Part shown: positions 1-11,139 of the stretch, piece by piece
How the letters are laid out: every line of letters starts with the position of its first letter
Numbering within the stretch: position 1 is the stretch's first letter
DNA from: Cheiracanthium punctorium
Taxonomy: Eukaryota; Arthropoda; Arachnida; Araneae; Cheiracanthiidae
Reading direction: 5' to 3'
Assembly (NCBI GenBank): GCA_038373885.1
Contig: JAWZYV010019498.1
Location: 124,001 to 188,000 of the forward strand
Length of the DNA: 64,000 bases
Program-made: the position numbers and the translations under genes
Notes under the pieces: generated by a model
Told to the model about the DNA's origin: nothing
Database searches by the model: none
The model's input: the letters and a program-made list of their open reading frames with translations, nothing else

Positions 1-45
1 CGCTATTTTTGGGACACCCTGTATGTATATATATATATATATATA

Positions 46-711
46 TGTAACATTACAAGTCAAAAGCCTATGAAAATCCCATATTTCTGGAACTACGCAG
101 TTTAATTCAGTTGGAACAAAGAAATCCGCGTTCAAAAACTGCAATTAATACACGGTCCCTTGCCATTCCTTTGTAACTTTGTAGACGGTCCCGGCAGCCA
201 GCCACATAGGCGTCTTAAAAGTCATAACAAACCCTGGGAAAACCGCTGCCCAGTTTTAGCTTTTGGCCAATGGTTGCAACGCGTTTAGGGTCATGTGTCA
301 TGACGTCCAAAGCTTTTATAAGGACTTGCGACAGATCAGGAGCAGATTTCCCCGTGACGCAACGGCTAAGATAAGATGTACCCAGTCGTCAAATAAAATC
401 ATGTAATCGCAGTTGGAGTCCGTCTTATTTCTTCCATCCTTTGCCCGTCTACGACTACAAACAGCGGGCGGCCGGGGTCGGCTCTAAGCCAGAGTCTTTA
501 CCCAGTCGCGCCGCATCGCCTGCTCTGCCCGTCAACGCCTCGCCTAATACTCCACGCCGAGAATGCGCCATGAATGCCTCTCCCTCTGGTTCACGACTAC
601 ACAGCACTCCCGCAATAGCGGCTCAGAGTCCCGAGCCATCCCGGAGACCTCAACAGTCTCGACTTATCAGGACCACAACTACACACACAGAACTCCCGTA
701 ACACCTAATGC

Positions 712-715
<4 letters not shown>
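46..715 (+). repeat. Solo LTR, family L (670 bp)
   Basis: The unit begins TGTAACATTA and ends TAATGCTACA, so it has the TG...CA ends and near-perfect inverted termini of an LTR. A polyadenylation-like AATAAAATCATG lies at about 392-403. No coding region adjoins it on either side, so it is a solo LTR left by recombination or a lone fragment. It sits between two TA-dinucleotide tracts, which hides any target duplication. Related copies lie at 39875-40269, 54320-54564, 57957-59515 (minus) and 59523-60104 (minus); two of those keep a polypurine tract next to the LTR start, which supports the LTR reading. Confidence 0.75.

Positions 716-798
<83 letters not shown>
716..798. repeat. (TA)n microsatellite
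   Basis: An uninterrupted TA-dinucleotide tract of about 83 bp separates the solo LTR from the next hAT-type element. Open frames reading Tyr-Ile repeats across it are an artefact of the dinucleotide. Confidence 0.95.
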
Positions 799-802
<4 letters not shown>

Positions 803-1280
803 CCGGACCCCTGTCCGGGGCGGCAAATTTTAGCGGCGGCATTTTGGCTCGAATTTGAAAAATACATTTCGTATTAGTAAAAGAATTGTTAAAAAATATT
901 CCGAAGAATATCATTCTATATAACATTACTTGCTGATGTACCCATCTGTCATTAGTGGTTTTTTACTAACCTCGCGAAATTTCGTTTGCATATTAGTAGT
1001 AAAAAAAAAAAATGGAATAAACATAGTGGCAGAAAAATAGAAAGCTAAGTTATAACTCTTGTGTATTGTTCAAAGATTACAGGTTAGAGAGTAACAAATT
1101 ACTGAGACAAACTGTCAATAGAGAAAATATTTTCCATTCAAAATTAACGTTTTCTTTTAGTGGATGAGCTTCCTACATCAAGAAGTCATTTAAGTTGCAA
1201 AAAAGATACTAGTAATGAATATTAAACTGAAAAGAGAATATCTGGAAAATTCTTTGTAATAGAAAGTAGCCGATATTTAA

Positions 1281-1556
1281 CCCATTTGTGCCTGGATATT
1301 TTTGCGACTTTCTTCGATTTTTACTGCTAACAGAAATTATAGATAAATTTCTGATGTCAACTTCTTGAACAAGGGATGATTTCTTTTAAAATCATTATGC
1401 ATAAAAATCGAAAAATTAACATCCTACTTGGCCATGTTAAAATATTTTGTACAGTTGAGGCTCAATACTCATGAACAAAGGCTAGGAAAAATAAATAACG
1501 TTTTCGACTAATAGCGAAAATGCCGTCCCAAAAAAGGGACACTAGGCATAAATGGG
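1281..1556. mobile_element. 276-bp piggyBac-type MITE
   Basis: The element is bounded by TTAA on both sides (1277-1280 and 1557-1560). Its left end reads CCCATTTGTGCCTGG and its right end, reverse-complemented, CCCATTTATGCCTAG. A TTAA target duplication with CCC-starting inverted termini is the signature of piggyBac-type transposition. No coding capacity is visible, so it would be mobilised in trans. Confidence 0.75.
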
Positions 1557-1778
1557 TTAACACTGCAACGTCCTATTGAATTATATTTTGATGATTTTAC
1601 TTGATGCGTGAAAAACTTTATCAAAGTTTACGTCATACCTCAAAAATAATTCAAATTTGTAGAAAATTAAAAACCTGAAATTTTATTTTACTAACCGCCT
1701 ACTATTTAACAAAATTTCATTACATTCCCTTTTGTCTGACCAATAGTTGTTTTCACGAAGTGGCCACACAAAATAATC

Positions 1779-1820
<42 letters not shown>

Positions 1821-1821
1821 T
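1779..1821. repeat. (TA)n microsatellite
   Basis: A TA-dinucleotide tract with one CA interruption, about 43 bp long. No element end was recognised directly beside it. Confidence 0.9.
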
Positions 1822-3301
1822 CAATGTTATTCAACTCAATCTCATCGATAGTAACTGAATTTTGTTCTATTGACTATAGAAATTTTAATATTACTAAGCG
1901 CCAAGGCCCCTAGACTCGCTACGCTCGGATTCCGTATGAGGCATTCGGTCCCTAAAAAGACTATTCGTAAAAAAGACAATTTCAACAAACAAAACCCAAA
2001 GGTTGCATAAGATGGAATCTTACCGAGCTACACATTGCTTGGTTCTTGCATGTTGCTTGGAACATGAAAATTTAAACCTCGCACTATTTGTAATTATGTG
2101 AAACCCATAGGACGCCTTGCCTATTAGCCAATTTTGGAGAATTTTCATAATTTGGCGACTTGCGTAATGTATAGTTAATAATTAGCTCTAAGAAAACAGT
2201 ACTCCATATGTTTTTTTTTTTAAATAAAAACTACGGAACAGGTAGGATAGCTTGCCACCAATGGCGACTTTTCATTATTTGGCAATTTACACATGCTCAC
2301 AACCTATAATTACTGCTCATTTAAGGCTAACGGAAAATCGTTATCCATATTTTCATATACATAATCCTTTGCAGATTGGCGTATTTAGCACCACGAATTA
2401 TATCATCTCGCAGCGCTGGAAAATATCCAAAGTGTACTATAACTGCTATAATGGCATAGTTAACGCCACCAAATATTTCTACTGGTAGCAAAATACTCCA
2501 GCAACCATTATGTTTTATTTTTTCAGTTTTTTATTAATATCTTCTAAAATAATTCGATTTTCGAAATTTAAGTCACCTTATCAGGTTCCTCGGAATTTTC
2601 CGCATTCGGGAACGTGTTTCTCGAAATTCAAATCTCCACGGTTTAGGAGAAAATAGCCCAACAAGCTCGCGACAGCGGCCGTTACTCTTTTTTTAGAATA
2701 GAGAGATGCCTATAAAAGTTTTGCACAATTTTCTCAAAATTAAAAAAATAATAGTAATTAAAAAAAAAAAAAAGAAAATCAACGTAATTTGTTTAAGTCG
2801 AACAGCCACCTATTGTATTTCCTCCAGACGCCTTAAAGTGACGCCCTCCACCTCTCTCCCCGCCCCGTAGAAAAGAAAAGAAAAAATACAATGCAACTTT
2901 TGCAAACCCTTTCAATTTATTCAAATCTTTTTAAATTTCGATTATGCTTTGTTACTCATCATATGGCCTAATTTCATTCTGTTCTCTTACTCCGTTTTTG
3001 ATAGATGCCAGAACAAACTTTTAAAGCGATTTTTACAAAATCTCAAAGTCTGTGAATTATTTAAAACAATTTTGGTATCTATTGTTTCAATTAACTTACC
3101 ATTCAATAACATTCCAAATTTCATTCTATTCCATTGAGCCATTTTTTAACAATGGGCGAACATACATTTACACACAGTTTTCAAACAACAGTTTTAAATC
3201 TCAAAACTTTTAAACGAATTAGAAATATTTTAGCAACTGCAGTTTAAATTAAGTTGCCACTTTTGGTGTTGCTATAAATTTCGTTTCATTCGCTTCAGTT
3301 G

Positions 3302-3446
3302 CATGGGCGTAGCCAGCGGGAGCTGATGCCCCCCCCTAAAATGAGCAAGCCATAGAATCTTATTATGACAAACCGGGGGAGGAGCAGTTGGACTCCGTGG
3401 TCTCCTTGTCTTGCCCCCCCCAATGAATATCCTGGATACGCCCTTG
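3302..3446. mobile_element. 145-bp hAT-type MITE
   Basis: The left terminus is CATGGGCGTAGCCAG and the right terminus, reverse-complemented, is CAAGGGCGTATCCAG. An identical 8-bp TTCAGTTG flanks it at 3294-3301 and 3447-3454. An 8-bp duplication with CA...TG ends fits the hAT superfamily. The interior has complementary G- and C-runs and no coding capacity. Confidence 0.85.
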
Positions 3447-4326
3447 TTCAGTTGTTTATATGCGATGTGCAAACAAATTTTTACACATTTTGCATAGATT
3501 TTTCACAAGATTTCCAGTTGGATTCAAATTAGTTTTTTAAGTAAATTCGGCAAGCCAAATATTATCCCATATTTCTAGATTGCTTTCCTGATACCAAAAA
3601 AATTGAACAGATCGCATTCTTGGTAAGGCATAAAGGTATTGACAAATCTAATTCCAATGAGGCTAGAATTATTTAACTCTCTCAAACATTACATAACGCT
3701 AGAATTATTTAACTCTCTTCATGTTCCTATGCTCTACTATTATTTGGTACAAAATCTTCAATTGCGCGAATCCACTAAGAAAGGTATTGCAGTCAAAAGA
3801 ACGATTTACCACCTGCTCTAGAACTCTTAAGAAACTGTATAGATTTTTTGGAAGAATCTTCGATTGGATGTGAGTTAGTTTAAATGAAATGTTCTGTTAT
3901 GCAAGAGAATACTGACCGACGAAATAGTCTTCTGGTTAACACAGCCACGTGGCATATTAATATTGATTGCGAATCACGAGATGATCTGGTGAAAGATCCT
4001 AAATTAAACTTTAAGATAGTTTATTTTTTTTACAGTAAACAAAGCGATTAATACCCTAGAGTGCAGATTTTATTTAATAAGTACACAATGTAATTATTTT
4101 AAATTTTTGCACTGCATAAATGAGTTAAAAGACACTCCTAAAAAGTGCTAATTAAACATTGTAACACAGTGTAACACTGTTTATAGTGTAAACAATTGGA
4201 GTTGATACTGACCCCAATCGGGGAATATAAACGCGCTTGATCTAGTAAATGAAATAGTGTCAGGCGGCCTTATTAGGCAAAAAGGAAAGCCCAATTGAAA
4301 TTTTAAAGCTAATTTCAACTATAGAT

Positions 4327-4507
4327 TTTACACCACATCGTGCTATTGCTTCGAGAATTTCGCTTTCTTTGCCAATAATTGTGGCAAGTGCAGAGAAGAG
4401 TTTCTCAAAAATTAAAGTTAACTAAAAATTTCTTATGTTCCACAACTCTTCCAGATAGGTTAAATAATGTAACTACATTGGCTATTTATTCATTGGGTCG
4501 AACATGA
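4327..4507 (+). pseudogene. hAT transposase C-terminal dimerisation domain remnant
   Basis: Translation gives the family's characteristic segment: an aliphatic stretch, then PIIVASAEKSFSKIK, a frame change, then LTKNFLCSTTLPDRLNNV and TTLAIYSLGRT. In intact hAT transposases of the ZMYM1-like or DUF4371 group this C-terminal block (VASAERSFSKLKLIK, then RLSNLALLSIE) makes the dimer interface. Here a frameshift and stop codon at about 4420 break it. It lies about 270 bp inside the right terminus of the hAT element, the expected position. No catalytic domain can be read upstream. Confidence 0.75.
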
Positions 4508-4778
4508 AATAGTTGAAAAATTGATTTAAGAGAAAAAGTCAGGAATTCTGCGGAATTAAAAGTTAGAAGAAAAATAACTCTTTATTTTTCTCTCTTTCTT
4601 TTGGTTTTAGCTTAATGTGTGGTTTTTAATAAATATGGTTTTTCTTATGCTGTGTTATGTTTAAAAAGCTATTTCAGTGTTATAGGCATGGAAACGGTAA
4701 CTGTGAACAATTTATTTCTTTTAATAGTAATTTTACTGTAGGGGTTTTATTGCGGCAAAACTGTTAGGGCCGGCCCTG

Positions 4779-4781
<3 letters not shown>

Positions 4782-4826
<45 letters not shown>
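4782..4826. repeat. (TA)n microsatellite
   Basis: A TA-dinucleotide tract of about 45 bp directly after the right end of the hAT element. With the 716-798 tract it suggests that the element inserted into a longer TA array. Confidence 0.9.
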
Positions 4827-4834
<8 letters not shown>

Positions 4835-5794
4835 ATATGACTAAAATTAGTTGCATTTCAAAAGCAACAAAATGGCAGTACAAAAGCAACAAAATAGCGG
4901 TATGTCATGAAAATTCCCTTGTGGTCATGAATTTTTTTCTGCACTCCAGTAGACACCCTGTATTTGCACCACTTGAAAATATTTTACTTTAGAAAGTGAT
5001 TTTTTCACAATAAATCATTTTCTAAACTAAAATATCCAGGATCCAGATAAGTTTAGAGGAGATGGAGGACAATATAATGTTTTGTTTTGTGAAATATTTC
5101 CAGGAATCGGATCGACATACATAATTGGACACCCAGGCCCCGGATATTTTCAAAAACCATTGCACAATCTTTCCTGGTAGATTATTATTTAAACTGACCC
5201 TAATTAACGTATCTCAAAATCCTTTTACATTACACAAATATTCACCCAAGGCCTCAGCAAGCAAAAAATTTCGGTGGGTGGAGGGGATCTGTAGTGCTAA
5301 AATTAAATTAACTGATCTCTAGAATCAACGCAAATAAACTGATAATGCATTTACTGAAATTTTGGAGGGGGGGGGGGGAGAGGGTCAAACCTACAAGATC
5401 CTCCCCCCTGGTAACGGCCTTGCACGTTTCTGTAAAATCTCGGAAGCTACTTTTAAGAGTTCTTCAGTTTAACGCTTAAAATATTTCATATGAATGAAAT
5501 TCTTTGAAAAAAGTTCAGCGAAGAAAGTTCTACGCATTTTTTTTCCCCGCAGAAAAAATATTAGAAACAAAAGTTTTTTGTGCAAGAATATTGCTGTAAA
5601 TTCACTGAAAATTTATTTTATAAATTAAGCAATAAGCATGACTAAATTTGCATGCTTTTACACAAATTGCAGTTATTTTTTTTATAAAATTAAGAGATAT
5701 ATGTAAATTTAATTACAGTTTAACTTCGATATCTCGAACATCGAAATTCTTCGTATCTCAATAAATGTGCTTTCCCTTACCAATTGAATCCCAC
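4827..5794. other. Unassigned AT-rich DNA with repeat scraps
   Basis: There is no supportable gene. A fragment at about 4950-4962 reads AGACACCCTGTAT, resembling the terminus of the TIR element at 54577-55915. A G-run with complementary C-run (5366-5410) resembles palindromic hAT-derived scraps seen elsewhere in the window. Confidence 0.5.
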
Positions 5795-6010
5795 CCCACC
5801 AGTGACATAGCGCTAGCGCTTTGAACTGGGAGACGGAAGGTGCCTGGTTCGACACTAGGTCGCGTCCGCCGACCTGACCGTTCGGAGTTTTCCGTGGGGT
5901 TTTTTCCGAAACTTTGCATAAATACGGGTTAGGACCTCTTAGAAAGTCCCCCACGGAGGGCAAACCCAGCCCGGTCTAGATCCCTAGCGTAGATAATTGG
6001 CCGTAATCTA
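5795..6010 (+). repeat. tRNA-derived SINE-like repeat
   Basis: A box-A-like stretch (GTGACATAGCGCTAGCGCT, about 5801) is followed about 40 bp later by a box-B-like GGTTCGACACTA (about 5852). This spacing and order is that of an internal RNA polymerase III promoter. A non-tRNA body with complementary CCGTGGGG and CCCCCACGG segments follows. No intact cloverleaf can be drawn, so it is a SINE or old tRNA-derived sequence and not a tRNA gene. Confidence 0.45.
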
Positions 6011-7057
6011 CATTTCCATTTACAAACTGATTCCCTTTAATTTCAACTCGTTATCTCAAAAAGTCTAGTGTTTCTGGCCAACATGTTTTACTGTAAAAAT
6101 ATTAATCGAATTGTTAATTTATGTAATATTAATATTTTAAATCACAATAAAGTGAGAAATATGCAACTGAAATGTTTATAGGTAGAACCACTTTACAACA
6201 AAAATTTTCTTTTGAGAAAAATGATTTTGAAGGCGCGCAGTAAAGTGGCATACCGAAACTTTATCGCTTGTTTCTACAGCTTTAAAATGATTCTACTTCA
6301 ATAAAAAGTCATGTGGTGATAGTACTTATTGAAAGCTAAAAGATGGCACCGTATCTCAATTTCGAAAAGAATTGTTGTGAAGTGTACCCCTGGGAGCTAT
6401 AATAATAAATTATAAAAATCTCCGAAAGAGAACGTAAATATATGCGCTATTAAATTTTTTTTATAAAGTCAAGCACTCATGAAGAAAATTAACCACTTTC
6501 TTTTAAAATCTAAAATAAAATAAAATAAAATATATCGTCAGAAAAATATAATCGGACAGCTTATAATTTGCCAAGACACACACACAAAAAAAAATTATTT
6601 TTAGCGAAACTAACCTTGATAAAAATTTACTTTTTTGTAATACTCCAAGATAGTTTTGAACAAGGTTTCCACAAACGTGATGAATAATTTTATAAAGCAA
6701 GCTCATTTACTTTAATTCATAGTGAAAGTGTCACTTTTAAAATTTCAACATTAACGAAAAAGAGTTTAATTAATAAGGCGAATAACAAACATAATATTAA
6801 TCTGTTTAAAAGTTTTAGAGTTGAATTCTGATACATATAATACTGTAACTCAAAAATCAGTTTAGAACACATACTATTAGTTTATTTTAATAGTTTATAT
6901 TAATGCTGGTGCCATCTATGGATTCAATAGCGATTTGTGTAAAGATTCAAAATCAGGGAAGTTGCGGTGGCTAACAATACGCCAATGTATATAACATACA
7001 AATCTACACGCAAATATAAAACTTTTATTGTATTTATTTTATTTACTTATTTTACAG
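6011..7057. other. Unassigned AT-rich DNA upstream of candidate exons
   Basis: I see no gene, element terminus or RNA gene here. The stretch just before 7058 ends in a T-rich run and TTTACAG, used as the acceptor of the first candidate exon below. Confidence 0.5.
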
Positions 7058-7490
7058 GATAAAAGGGAAAATTTCCGAAGACGATATAGACGCTGTATAC
7101 CATAATATGTATTTACTTTGCAGTAAAATAACTGAATTAAAATTCACAAAAGTTAGTTATTTTTTCCACAACGATATAAAAATTAAATTGTCAGTCAAGA
7201 TTAATCAGTTTCCTTTAACTTATATTCCGTTTTTAGATCTATCCACAGCCATCTTCATACTGGACTGGAGAGGGCTTTGGTCTATCAGAGGAGCTGGTTA
7301 TTATTATTATTTAATTTTTTAAAATTAACTTTTCTTTTTTTACCCCAAGCAAAATGTAATAAATTCTAATTCCCTTGCAGCTGCTAATCTTCTTGGTGTG
7401 CATAGCTATGAACTCTTAGCTAAAGAGGGCCGGTTAATCCAGTTAGATTTCTCTATTAGTGCAAATTCTCACTCGTTGTATATGTATAAA
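7058..7490 (+). CDS. Candidate host gene fragment, three exons
   Basis: I do not recognise the product. Three segments, 7058-7122, 7237-7296 and 7381-7490, are each bounded by an AG acceptor (TTTACAG, TTTTTAG, CCTTGCAG) and a GT donor (GTAAAA, GTTATT, GTATGT), with introns of 114 and 84 bp. The exon phases match: one base is carried over each junction and one reading frame stays open through all three, giving about 78 residues. Readable parts are GKISEDDIDAVYHNMYLLC in exon 1, ILDWRGLWSIRGA in exon 2, and ANLLGVHSYELLAKEGRLIQ then LDFSIS in exon 3. Composition looks like a soluble conserved protein and unlike the transposon proteins nearby. The second donor is weak, the introns are short, and no start, stop or further exon was found, so a decayed or chance arrangement is possible. 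Confidence 0.45.
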
Positions 7491-7733
7491 GTATGTTACC
7501 AAATAAACAAACTAAGTATTTGACTAATTCTTAAATTACAAAAAAATAAAATCAAATCTTTCTGCTAAATTTTTATAAAAAGATTAAATCGTGCATATTG
7601 TGTTCGATTGAATCTATTTATAAATAAAAAGTATATTTAGAATTTATTCAAATTTGCCATCTTAGAAACAGAAAAGTACTATTTTTTTTATTCGGAAGAA
7701 GTTAAAAGTTAAATTATCTAATTAACCACTTAG

Positions 7734-8483
7734 CATACCTGCCAACCTCCTTAAGCCGAAAGCAGGAAGACTCGGGTTGAAAAAAAAGAAGATTTCACAA
7801 AAAATCAGAAGATAATTTTTAAATATAAGAAGTAAAAACAGAAGACCCCCCCAGTTTATCACCATGTCTCATTATTTTTTATATTAGCAAGATATAGAAA
7901 TAAAAACAAAATTAAATAGCAATAGAAAAGAGCTACCTGAAATTTTTATGTAAAATAAAAACTTATAAAGTATTTTTACAAAAATAAAAATAATTAAATA
8001 AATGGAAATTTGACTTTATTTTTAACCAAAGTACGTCAAAAAATAAACAGATTAAGATTTTTTTTAGCTGGTTCAAAGTAGCTTTTATAACTTTTACTAA
8101 TAGTTCATCAGAAAAGTCATTTTCATAACAAAGTATGTTAGTATTAATTTTCAGCACTAATAAATTTTCTAATGAATACAAAATGAAGTTCTGTTTTTTT
8201 TTTTTTTTTTTTTTTAAACTATCGATAAAAGATTTGCTTACAAACGCTTTGACCTCACTCCATACAACATCATTGTGCTGTTAGCTGTTGAAATGGTTAC
8301 CTTAATAAATTATTTTGAAATGGATTTATTTATTTACTAATTTTTTAGCATAGTTTGCAATACAATTTAATATATCAACTAAAAATTTTAAAAAACAGAA
8401 GATTTTATCTTCTGGCAGAAGACCAGAAGATAGCTTAAAAAAACAGAAGTCTTCTGTCAAAACCAGAAGAGTTGGCAGGTATG
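7734..8483. mobile_element. 750-bp non-autonomous TIR transposon
   Basis: The left end is CATACCTGCCAAC and the right end, reverse-complemented, is CATACCTGCCAAC, a perfect 13-bp inverted repeat. Both sides are flanked by ACTTAG (7728-7733 and 8484-8489), a 6-bp target duplication. Inside both ends the motif CAGAAGA or its complement TCTTCTG recurs many times (for example 8395-8475). Such subterminal clusters are typical of transposase-binding regions. No transposase is encoded. Confidence 0.85.
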
Positions 8484-8489
8484 ACTTAG

Positions 8490-9987
8490 TTATAAAAATA
8501 TCTTTTTACTTTTTCAACAGTTATAAGAGTTCAAGTAAGGATTACTGTGATAAAATAATTTTAAAGACATAGAATACTTTGCATAACACACTAACTTATA
8601 AATAAATAAAATACGACCAGTTTAAAATATTTCTAATTAAAATGAAAATTTTTAGTTAAAGCGTTTAAATATTCATAGGTTTATACATATTTTGAATGCC
8701 AGAGATGATGAACTGTAAAATAATTTTATAAATATTTTGTCATGCCAAATTATTATACAATTAAATATACATTCTAAAAAGTTTCCGTAGTAAACAAAAT
8801 CCAAAATTTCTTATCGCCCGAGTCGTAAATCTCTTTTAAAAATATCAATTAAGACTTATAAATTTTGTAGCTCTATGAATAAAAGTAATACAATTGGAAA
8901 TTTTATTTTACATTTATGACACAAAAGCTTTTGACTCGTGAATTAAAATACTGTTAATTTACATACAATTACATTAAATCTGTGTTTAATTTAAATTTGC
9001 ATTAATGCCATTTGAAAGTTTATAAAGACATACCTTTCGTCCTCATTCCAACTACTAAATCGTATTTGATAAATATACCAAAAAAATCGAAATTGCCACG
9101 AAAGAATATATTTTTAAAATGTATATCCTGTCCTGTAATTTAGCGGGAATGACATTTAATGGGGTGAACAACATGTTACTTATCAATGGTTTAAAAGCAA
9201 GAGCTTATTTAAAAGTACTCATAGTGTTTAAAAGACCAATTAGGAGAAAATTTTGATTAATTCATAGAGTACTCAGATAGTTAATATAATTTAAAATACA
9301 ATAATGCTGTACAACATTTCATAGAATCAGAATGTGAGGTCAAAAAGTCCCACTTCTACTCCAGCTTCAACTCAAAAAGTTATGACTCTGGGTCCGCAGC
9401 TATGATTAAAAGTGCACTACAAACCATTACGAGCGGCCATGTCTAAGGACATTTAATGATATATATGTATCATTAAAATGCTGTTAATAAATAAACTTTA
9501 AAGTAGTAATTTAAAATTTCTGATACAGAACAAGTGACTCAGTTTTTGAAATATGTGCCTTATTTTAAAATTATTTTAATTTTTAAATAACGCAGAATGT
9601 GGTCATTCAAAATTTGGGCTCAACAAGTTTCAATTCTTTTTTATAAGGGGGGGTGAGGGGCAAGTGTGGTTTTAGGTCGAGAGCACAGGGGGCGCGAATT
9701 CCCCGAGAGGAAAATATTTACACTGGTAAAAATACGCTTCAAATAAAATTGCATGTTCATGCAATTCTGAATTGGTATTCAAGCTTTGCACCCTTCCTGA
9801 AAAATATTTCTGGATCAGCGATTGGGCATAGTATATTTGTACAAATACATAACAAAAAACAAGTGCTTAGAAGATATAATTCAATTATAGAAATAAACTG
9901 ACCATATTTTTAATAATAACATATATTAATTAAAGCTTTTAAACACATTTAAAAAATATATATGAATGTAATTTACATATAACTTAC
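8490..9987. other. Unassigned AT-rich DNA
   Basis: No gene could be supported. A GC-rich patch at 9640-9710, with a G-run and GGGGCAAGTG, resembles hAT-derived termini, and may be one end of the element that holds the transposase exon just downstream. Confidence 0.4.
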
Positions 9988-10270
9988 TTGAAGTTTGTGG
10001 ATCTGATGAACTTGGAGGGTTTTCTTCCTCTAATTCCGTAGATAAACATACATTCGAAGAGCAAGAAGAAATATCCCAAGGATTCTTTCTCTTAATTCCA
10101 TTTGGTAATTGAACAGGCCCCAGTCGATTTTGTTTATGAAGATCTGAATGCTTAGTTATCCTACTTTTTTTTTTTTTTTTTTTTTTTTTTTACATAATCA
10201 TTATCAAAAATATCGCGACATAAAGCACACTGTACTTTATATCTTGTGCTTTTGGCTCCACCGATGTTTT
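9988..10270 (-). pseudogene. BED/C2H2-like zinc-finger exon of a hAT-type transposase
   Basis: On the minus strand the frame gives GGAKSTRYKVQCALCRDIF and DNDYVKK, then a long A-run (the T-run at about 10165-10191 on plus), then KHSDLHKQNRLGPVQLPNG and IKRKNPWDISSCSSNVCL. The Cys-x2-Cys and His-x3-His pattern (CALC ... HSDLH) is a zinc finger of the type that opens ZMYM1-like (DUF4371) hAT transposases. The exon ends at a good donor, AA|GTAAGT. The A-run expansion falls inside the finger loop and probably destroys the frame. DNA binding at transposon ends is the expected role of the intact family; this copy is judged dead. Confidence 0.6.
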
Positions 10271-11139
10271 TTTTTAGGAAACATAAAGCCAAAACTGAAA
10301 TTAAACTTTTATACACTTCACAATGATATGCTATGCTGCCGTAACAAGGGAAAAAAAAATGCCCACTATACTCTATCTAACTCGCTGGCACAATGCACAA
10401 TAAGTGTTGGAAAAGTGATGTACTATGGGTTTGCGAAGAAAAAATAAAAATACACGGGATATTTCGACGAACCATTTCTTTCTCGTCATTCTGTCATTGA
10501 GGACCAATAAAAGTACAAAAACCGTATTTCAGGAAAAAAGAACACCCCCCATTTGCTTGTGTAAGCAAAGCCATACTTCCCTTCCCTCGAAATTTTTTAT
10601 CTACCCGACTGGTCTAATTAACGGTCACTGTCTCTCCCATCCCGACCACACACACCAATATTGTACTTTTCTACGGTGTCGGCGACAAAATGCACAAACG
10701 TTTAAGCAATTAAAAGAGCCTCGAATAGAAAGTGGTCGCACATGTGGTCTCATAAATTTGTCGTTTGAAGAATAGATTGGCACTTTTGTTACCTTAAGAT
10801 TGATGTCTTGCTGCAAATCCAGTTAAATGCCTCCTGAGAGTGGGATCACAGATTTCAAGTATACACTATTCGAATTTGAAGTCTCCCCCGCCGTCGTCAA
10901 CACATCACAGTATTGGAAGATGCAGGAAGTGGCTGTTTCTCGACATGAAAAGGATCGCAGAGATGAATGAAAACGGAAAGTACTTTTAGCCATTATTCAG
11001 AAGTTCTGAGGAATATACCCCCCCCACCCAGAAATGTAAACATATCCGCTTCAATCTCCAATACTCATTCGCCTTTCATGTGCGTTTAAAAATTACAAAA
11101 TTAATTTTTTTAAATAGCAAAATCAAAATTAAAACTCAG
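10271..11139. other. Unassigned DNA
   Basis: Several open frames of about 100 codons occur on both strands, but none has a recognisable motif and they overlap one another. A C-run and flank at 11018-11032 resemble hAT-derived sequence. Nothing else is supportable. Confidence 0.4.

Larger units (their letters stand above)
798..4777 (+). mobile_element. Decayed hAT-type DNA transposon
   Basis: The left end reads AGGGCCGGACCCCTGTCC followed by GGGGCGGCAAA. The right end, read on the other strand, is CAGGGCCGGCCCTAACAG followed by TTTTGCCGC, so the two ends form imperfect terminal inverted repeats. Near the right end lies a recognisable hAT dimerisation domain remnant (4327-4507). Short coding-like scraps elsewhere, for example after the acceptor-like TTTTAG at about 1160, are too decayed to join. 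The element is flanked by (TA)n on both sides and contains later insertions at 1281-1556 and 3302-3446. It may be a composite of more than one old element. Confidence 0.5.

Noticed and set aside
563..926. Open frames with Tyr-Ile repeats on both strands
   Set aside because: They arise from the (TA)n tract and have no start context or flanking domain.
10148..10775. Two overlapping plus-strand frames of about 100 codons
   Set aside because: The first runs through a T-run antisense to a transposase zinc finger; the second has no motif, neighbour or splice support.
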